Shown here one piece after another: positions 52,578 to 56,898 of a stretch of 56,898 nt of DNA. The position numbers and the translations under genes were made by a program. The DNA is taken from contig CALIEI010000133.1 in the NCBI GenBank assembly GCA_938022165.1, positions 1 to 56,898 of the forward strand. Reading direction: 5' to 3'. The DNA is from an uncultured Saprospiraceae bacterium (GTDB lineage: Bacteria > Bacteroidota > Bacteroidia > Chitinophagales > Saprospiraceae). The notes below the pieces were generated by a model. It was not told the origin of the DNA. It worked only from the letters and a program-made list of their open reading frames with translations, and ran no database searches. Positions within the stretch are counted from its first letter, which is position 1. The number at the start of each line of letters is the position of its first letter.

Positions 52578-52797
52578 GGCGAAGCGGTTTAGCTGGAGCC
52601 CTAGATGGACAAGGGATCGTCAGCGGCATGAGACATTTTGGTGGACAACATCGATGAGGGATTAAAATGCTCTTCTAGACATACTTACACCTTCACGTGC
52701 AAAATCCAATGTCTCATATAGCAGAGAGCGTGGTCTCGTCCATTGGTTTCACACTGAGCTTTCAGGGTGAAACTAATGGATCGAGATGGCCCCATAA
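52578..52797. repeat. Structured GC-rich intergenic element E
   Basis: The left arm (GGCGAAGCG, GTTTAGCT, AGCCCTAG, GGACAAGGGATCG) matches element C. An outer hairpin is ATGAGACATT (52628-52637) / AATGTCTCAT (52708-52717). A second hairpin is TCCATTGGTTTCAC (52739-52752) / GTGAAACTAATGGA (52767-52780), with one G-U pair, extended by TCTCG/CGAGA. The right end GATGGCCCCATAA matches element C. It occupies the first half of the 490-bp gap before nqrA. Confidence 0.7.
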
Positions 52798-52808
52798 CAT
52801 GCTCCTTA

Positions 52809-52841
52809 CATATTCCAATCATATTCCAATCATATTCCATT
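52809..52841. repeat. Short tandem repeat, 3 x 11 bp
   Basis: CATATTCCAAT twice exactly, then CATATTCCATT, directly after element E. The sequence is noncoding. The remaining ~190 bp before nqrA show only a -7 promoter box. Confidence 0.85.
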
Positions 52842-52992
52842 GTATACCAAGTTTCTATGTATCCAAAGGCTAAAAATTGCGTATTTAAAGCTAGTTTCGC
52901 AGAGAAAATAGCAAGCTTATCTAGAATAAATCTAAATAATAATAGGCCTTACAGAAAGACCTATGGCAAGAACAAATAATATAAAAGCTTAC

Positions 52993-53000
52993 TATCTTTG
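52993..53000 (+). promoter_or_regulatory. Likely -7 box of the nqr operon
   Basis: TATCTTTG, a full TAnnTTTG match, 36 nt before the TTG start of nqrA. No TTG at the expected -33 distance, so only half the promoter is supported. Confidence 0.45.
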
Positions 53001-53035
53001 CGGTGTTTTATTAAAAACCAATTAAATCATCCATT

Positions 53036-54673
53036 TTGAGAGACAAAATTGCCAAAATAGGTGCTGTCTTACCCTTATTTTTCTTGAGTTCACAACTCAG
53101 CGCACAAACTATATTTTTAGCGAGTGGCGCAGAAATCTTACCATACGCTTTAATACTGATCGTTGCCATCCTCATCTTAGGGGCAGTGTATCTTGTATCT
53201 GAAAGTTTTGTGAGAATGGAGGCTAGAGAATTAGGCGTAGATACTGCAAAGAATAACTTTTCCATTTTACCAAATTCTAATGAATTGTTTGGTGGTAAGG
53301 TAGGAGGGCCAGCAGCTGGACAAAATATCATTTACCTGAAAAAGGGATTTGATATCAATCTAGAAGGGGCTGCCGAATACACAGTAGATGAAAATGCTTC
53401 TGTGAGCAGATTTGCAGTGCAACCAAAGAATTTCATCGGCATGTCGCCAATACCTAAGGTAGAAGTGAGTGTAGGAGATGAGGTTCAAGCTGGTGACGTA
53501 TTATTTTTTGATAAGAAGAATCCTGACGTCAAATATTGCTCTCCGGTAAGTGGGGAAGTAATCGAGGTGAATAGAGGAACTAAGCGTTCTATAGCAGAGA
53601 TAGTACTTCTTGCAGATAAGGAAATGAAATATCGTGCATTGCCACAGTTTGATATGGAAAATGCAAGCCGTGCGGAGTTGATCTCATATATGCAAGATAC
53701 TGGAGCTTGGGCGCACATCCGTCAAAGACCTTATAATATAGTAGCTGACGCAAATGTAACGCCAAAGGCAATCTTTGTATCTACTTTTGATTCTGCGCCA
53801 ATGGCACCAGACTTAGATATCATCATCGCAGGTAGAGGAAAAGAATTTCAAGTTGGATTGGATGTATTAAATAAGCTTACTCCAGGTAAAGTACACTTGG
53901 GACTAAATGCAAAAGATACAGATCCATCTCCGGTATATGAAGAAGCGACAGGTGTAGAAAAGCACTGGATACATGGTCCTCACCCAGCAGGAAATGTTGG
54001 TGTACAGATTCACCATATCGATCCAATCAATGCTGGTGAAAAAGTATGGACAGTAGGCGTACAAGATGTGGCGACTATCGGTTCTATCTTTTTGGAAGGA
54101 ATCTACGATGCAGAAAGAGTAGTGGCAATCACTGGTGCTGAGCTTGTTCAACCTAAATATGTAACGACATACCTCGGTGCTAATATCGGCGACTTGCTTG
54201 CTAATAATGTGAAAGGCGATAACGTGAGAATGATTAGTGGTGATGTACTATCAGGTAAGAAAAAGGAAAGCAAAGAGTTTTTAGATTTCTTTGATGATCA
54301 ACTGTCTGTGATAGCTGAAGGAAACGAATATGAAATGTTTGGTTGGTTGGCTCCTCAGTCACCAAGACCAAGTATCTCACCTACGTTTTTGAGTAACTTG
54401 ATTGGTAGCACTTATACAGCAAATACAAATACCCACGGTGAGCGTAGAGCACTAGTAGTATCAGATCAATATGAGCAGGTAATGCCTATGGACATTTACC
54501 CGCAACACTTAGTGAAGTCTATCTTGGTGAATGACCTAGAAAGAATGGAAGGCTTAGGTATTTATGAAGTGGTTGAAGAGGATGTTGCTTTGTGCGAATT
54601 TGTTTGCACTTCGAAGCAGCCGGTACAAGAAATAATACGTGAGGGTCTTACGACTATGATGGATCAAGAATAA
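53036..54673 (+). CDS. nqrA: NQR subunit A with an extra membrane-anchoring N-terminus
   Basis: Na+-translocating NADH:quinone reductase subunit A, 545 aa. The family domain begins near residue 97 (IYLKKGFDINLEGAAEY) and runs to the end (PKVEVSVGDEVQAGDVLFFDKKNPDVKYCSPVSGEVIEVNRGTKR; HWIHGPHPAGNVGVQIHHIDPI). Before it are ~95 additional residues: a signal-like segment (AVLPLFFLSSQLSAQ) and a transmembrane helix (ILPYALILIVAILILGAVYLV). The start is TTG at 53036; the first ATG (53216) would leave the extension out except its last ~35 residues. If both hydrophobic parts act as predicted, the NqrA domain ends up in the cytoplasm but tethered. Confidence 0.9.
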   Translation: MRDKIAKIGAVLPLFFLSSQLSAQTIFLASGAEILPYALILIVAILILGAVYLVSESFVRMEARELGVDTAKNNFSILPNSNELFGGKVGGPAAGQNIIYLKKGFDINLEGAAEYTVDENASVSRFAVQPKNFIGMSPIPKVEVSVGDEVQAGDVLFFDKKNPDVKYCSPVSGEVIEVNRGTKRSIAEIVLLADKEMKYRALPQFDMENASRAELISYMQDTGAWAHIRQRPYNIVADANVTPKAIFVSTFDSAPMAPDLDIIIAGRGKEFQVGLDVLNKLTPGKVHLGLNAKDTDPSPVYEEATGVEKHWIHGPHPAGNVGVQIHHIDPINAGEKVWTVGVQDVATIGSIFLEGIYDAERVVAITGAELVQPKYVTTYLGANIGDLLANNVKGDNVRMISGDVLSGKKKESKEFLDFFDDQLSVIAEGNEYEMFGWLAPQSPRPSISPTFLSNLIGSTYTANTNTHGERRALVVSDQYEQVMPMDIYPQHLVKSILVNDLERMEGLGIYEVVEEDVALCEFVCTSKQPVQEIIREGLTTMMDQE

Positions 54674-54700
54674 TAGGACGAATAAAAATCAATTATAAAA

Positions 54701-56014
54701 ATGGGCTTACTCCAGTTTTTACAAAAAATAGAACCAGACAAGAAAAAATCACCATTCTTACACACGCTGTATGATGGGTTTTTCACGTTTGCGTATGCAC
54801 CTAATACCGTAACCAAATCAGGGACTCATATCCAAGATGGTATGGATCTGAAGCGTACCATGTTTATCGTGGTAATAGCTATGCAGTTGTGTTACTTGTT
54901 TGGTACCTATAATATAGGTCACCAACATTTTGCTGCTTTAGGGGAGCACACATCGTTTCTTTCAGGTTTCCACTTGAAGTTGGTGTACGGACTAATGAAG
55001 TTGTTGCCACTATTCGTAGTAGCTAATGTAGTTGGACTAGGAGTGGAGTTTATCTATGCAGCTAAGAAAGGCCACCCGATAGAAGAGGGTTTCTTAGTAT
55101 CCGGTGCATTGATTCCATTGATTATGCCACCAGATTTACCATTGTGGATATTAGCAGTATCTGTAATCTTCGCTGTAGTACTTGGTAAAGAAGCATTTGG
55201 TGGAACAGGTATGAATATTATGAACGTGGCTTTATTGTCACGTGTATTTATCTTCTTTGCTTACCCGACTTATATCTCAGGTGATGAGGTATGGATCTCT
55301 GGTATCATGAAAGAAGGTACTGAATATATGGGTGCTTCTTATGGCATGATTCACGGGGTCTTTGATTGGATCTTTGGTGGACTCGGCTGGTCTACCTTCG
55401 GTGAAGGAGGCGCCGCCGTCATAGATGGATATACCGGAGCTACTCCACTTGGTCTAGCAGCCAAAGGAGGATGGGAAGCTGTAACGGATGTATACTCACC
55501 AGCTCAAATGTGGTGGGGTGCTATTCCAGGTTCTATAGGAGAAGTACCTAAGTTGTTTATCATTATCGGAGCTGTGATGCTGGTAGGTGCTAAGATCGCT
55601 TCTTGGAGAATCATGGTTTCTATGTTCATTGGAGCTTGTGTAGGTGGTATGTTGATCAATCTTTGGGGTGCTAATCCATTTATGGAAGTACACTGGTTGA
55701 ATCACTTCTACATGGGATCATTCTTCTTTGCGATGGCTTTCATGGCAACGGATCCAGTAACTGCTGCTCGTACGCAAACAGGTAAGTGGGTATATGGATT
55801 TTTGATCGGTGTAGTGGGTATGGTAATACGTGTATTGAATCCTGCCTATCCGGAAGGATGGATGCTAGCGATTCTTTTCATGAACGTATTTGCTCCATTA
55901 ATTGACTATTATGTTTTAGAAGCAAACGTAGCTAGAAGACTAGCGCGTGCAAAGACTTCTTCTGCTGTTGGAATGGAACAAGCAGAACCACAGTTAACTG
56001 TTTCTGAACACTAA
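54701..56014 (+). CDS. nqrB: NQR subunit B
   Basis: A 437-aa integral membrane subunit carrying covalent FMN and riboflavin, part of the sodium-pumping path. It has multiple helices (RTMFIVVIAMQLCYLFGTY; LLPLFVVANVVGLGVEFIYA; LWILAVSVIFAVVLGKEAFGGTGMNIMNVAL). The FMN-threonine site is DGYTGATPLGLAAKGG (Thr248). FMAMAFMATDPVTA-type sequence is present as AMAFMATDPVTAARTQTGKW. The gene starts 27 nt after nqrA. Confidence 0.96.
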   Translation: MGLLQFLQKIEPDKKKSPFLHTLYDGFFTFAYAPNTVTKSGTHIQDGMDLKRTMFIVVIAMQLCYLFGTYNIGHQHFAALGEHTSFLSGFHLKLVYGLMKLLPLFVVANVVGLGVEFIYAAKKGHPIEEGFLVSGALIPLIMPPDLPLWILAVSVIFAVVLGKEAFGGTGMNIMNVALLSRVFIFFAYPTYISGDEVWISGIMKEGTEYMGASYGMIHGVFDWIFGGLGWSTFGEGGAAVIDGYTGATPLGLAAKGGWEAVTDVYSPAQMWWGAIPGSIGEVPKLFIIIGAVMLVGAKIASWRIMVSMFIGACVGGMLINLWGANPFMEVHWLNHFYMGSFFFAMAFMATDPVTAARTQTGKWVYGFLIGVVGMVIRVLNPAYPEGWMLAILFMNVFAPLIDYYVLEANVARRLARAKTSSAVGMEQAEPQLTVSEH

Positions 56015-56034
56015 AAAAATTAAAGTATTAGAAT

Positions 56035-56775
56035 ATGGGTGATACTAGATATACAATCATTTTTGTCTTGATCTTGAGTTCTGTAGTAGCATTATTGCTT
56101 ACAGGATTTAGAGAGGGCACAAAGGACCTAGCTAAAGCAGGTGAAGAAATCTTTAACAAAAGAGCGATCCTTACTACTATAGCATCTGAACTAGGTGAAG
56201 GCGTAGATGTGAAAGCATTATCTGCTGATGAAATAAATGAAATCTTTTCTTCTAAGATGGAAGAGAAGGCACTCAACATGAAAGGCGAGGAGCTTTCTAT
56301 GGAAGATATCAAAGATGCGGGTTATCCGGGAGGAAGAGTTATCGATATCGATATCAAGAAAGAAAAGAAGAAGCCAGAAATGGATAGAATCTTACCACTG
56401 TATGAATACAATGGTAAAGAGAAAGTGTACATCATGTCCGTAATTGGTTCTGGACTATGGGATTTGATCTGGGGGAATATCGCTGTAAGAGCTGATAAGT
56501 CTACGGTAGTAGGAGCTAGTTTTGATCACGCTGGTGAGACGCCAGGTCTTGGTGCTGAAATAAAAGACAATCCTAAATTTCCTGCATCTTTTGCTGGAAA
56601 GAAAATATACAATGGCACTGGAGACTATGTTGGTATCACTGCTAGAAAGGGTGGTGCAGTAGACATGAATCACGAAGTAGATGGTTTGTCTGGTGCAACA
56701 GTGACAGCAGATGGTGTTACTGAAATGGTGGTAAGAGGTTTGAAGTATTATGAACCTTACTTACAAAAGAAATAA
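56035..56775 (+). CDS. nqrC: NQR subunit C
   Basis: A 246-aa subunit with one N-terminal transmembrane helix (TIIFVLILSSVVALLLTGF) and a periplasmic FMN domain. The covalent FMN site is DGLSGATVTADGV (Thr222). GLWDLIWGNIAVRADKSTVVGASFDHAGETPGLGAEI is the FMN-binding-domain signature, with the conserved HxETPGLG motif. It follows nqrB by 20 nt in the operon. The length is typical. Confidence 0.96.
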   Translation: MGDTRYTIIFVLILSSVVALLLTGFREGTKDLAKAGEEIFNKRAILTTIASELGEGVDVKALSADEINEIFSSKMEEKALNMKGEELSMEDIKDAGYPGGRVIDIDIKKEKKKPEMDRILPLYEYNGKEKVYIMSVIGSGLWDLIWGNIAVRADKSTVVGASFDHAGETPGLGAEIKDNPKFPASFAGKKIYNGTGDYVGITARKGGAVDMNHEVDGLSGATVTADGVTEMVVRGLKYYEPYLQKK

Positions 56776-56822
56776 TTCAAGAATAAGAATTCTATTTACG
56801 TAGAACTTAAAATAAATTTAAA

Positions 56823-56898
56823 ATGGCTGAAACAGCAGTAGCGGAAAAGAAAAAAGAAGGATTTGCGTTTGGAAAAAAAGAACGTAAACTTATTTCTG
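56823..56898 (+). CDS. nqrD: NQR subunit D, 5' end only (truncated by window)
   Basis: A start codon at 56823, 47 nt after nqrC, opens MAETAVAEKKKEGFAFGKKE followed by RKLIS at the window edge. The FGKK-x-RKLIS stretch and the operon position fit NqrD, an integral membrane subunit. Only 25 codons are visible. Confidence 0.8.
   Translation, partial: MAETAVAEKKKEGFAFGKKERKLIS

Noticed and set aside
52767-52979. 70-codon plus-strand frame before nqrA
   Set aside because: It begins in the hairpin of element E and runs through the 11-bp tandem repeat; no protein-like composition.
53036-53330. Frameshift or gene fusion artefact at the nqrA start
   Set aside because: The extension is in one uninterrupted frame with the NqrA domain and carries coherent hydrophobic segments, so a natural extension is the simpler reading.
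1-56898. Defence systems, prophage, insertion sequences with transposase, tRNA or rRNA genes
   Set aside because: None could be recognised on either strand; all sizeable genes have housekeeping, envelope or unknown assignments.

Overview
The window comes from a low-GC member of the Bacteroidota, most likely a Saprospiria-type (Saprospirales/Chitinophagales-like) gliding or formerly gliding aerobe. The reasons are: cargo with type IX secretion (T9SS) signals of both kinds (gliding-motility CHU_C C-termini and type A 'PNP' C-termini), T9SS machinery (GldN/PorN, the translocon plug protein, a PorE-like protein), Bacteroidota-specific families (DUF1573, DUF4835, DUF6702, DUF983, the divergent omega subunit next to coaBC), promoter-like TTG-N20-TAnnTTTG boxes, and an NQR sodium pump. 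The genus assignment is inference; no rRNA or tRNA gene is present to test it.

Layout. 1-4 kb: a small lipoprotein and a 1,092-aa SprB-repeat/CHU_C surface protein. 4-7 kb: a soluble TPR histidine kinase and a DUF1573 lipoprotein. 7-10 kb: two paralogous LamG proteins around ybaB. 10-15 kb: Na+/Ca2+ antiporter, a lone gldN, tatC with a small membrane protein, an M49-like zinc peptidase lipoprotein. 15-19 kb: an ECF sigma factor divergent from uvrA. 19-22 kb: a HupE/UreJ-like gene upstream of a DUF6702-yidD-hemB run. 22-27 kb: T9SS plug, TolC and membrane-fusion protein, a hotdog thioesterase. 27-35 kb: a thioredoxin-SPOR fusion, fabH-efp-accB-accC, an MsbA-type exporter, a T9SS cargo protein. 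35-44 kb: bamD-rpoZ-coaBC-DUF4835-unknown-purN-PorE-like. 44-51 kb: PLP deaminase/desulfhydrase, a small structured transcript that may encode a 39-aa peptide, DUF983, a barrel protein, nitrilase, FkbM methyltransferase, murB. 51-57 kb: an unknown small ORF, another T9SS cargo protein, then nqrABC and the start of nqrD.

Functionally, most of the window is envelope biology: surface adhesin-like cargo, the T9SS that exports it, outer-membrane assembly (BamD), peptidoglycan precursor synthesis (MurB), lipid synthesis (FabH, AccBC), lipid/drug export (MsbA-like, TolC/MFP) and inner-membrane energetics (NQR). No phage, transposase, CRISPR array or recognisable defence system was found.

The signals that gene annotation does not explain are in the spacers: (i) five GC-rich, hairpin-rich intergenic elements sharing short conserved blocks while their stems differ in sequence but keep pairing; (ii) three copies of a 133-bp element with terminal inverted repeats, one of which supplies a gene's stop codon; (iii) a promoter-to-terminator unit of about 335 nt with a 39-codon ORF ending in a Gly-Gly-Gly-Tyr-Thr-Trp-Val-Gly tail. 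In the proteins, the most notable points are a PorE-like protein with SPOR in place of OmpA and an NqrA with an extra membrane-anchoring N-terminus.
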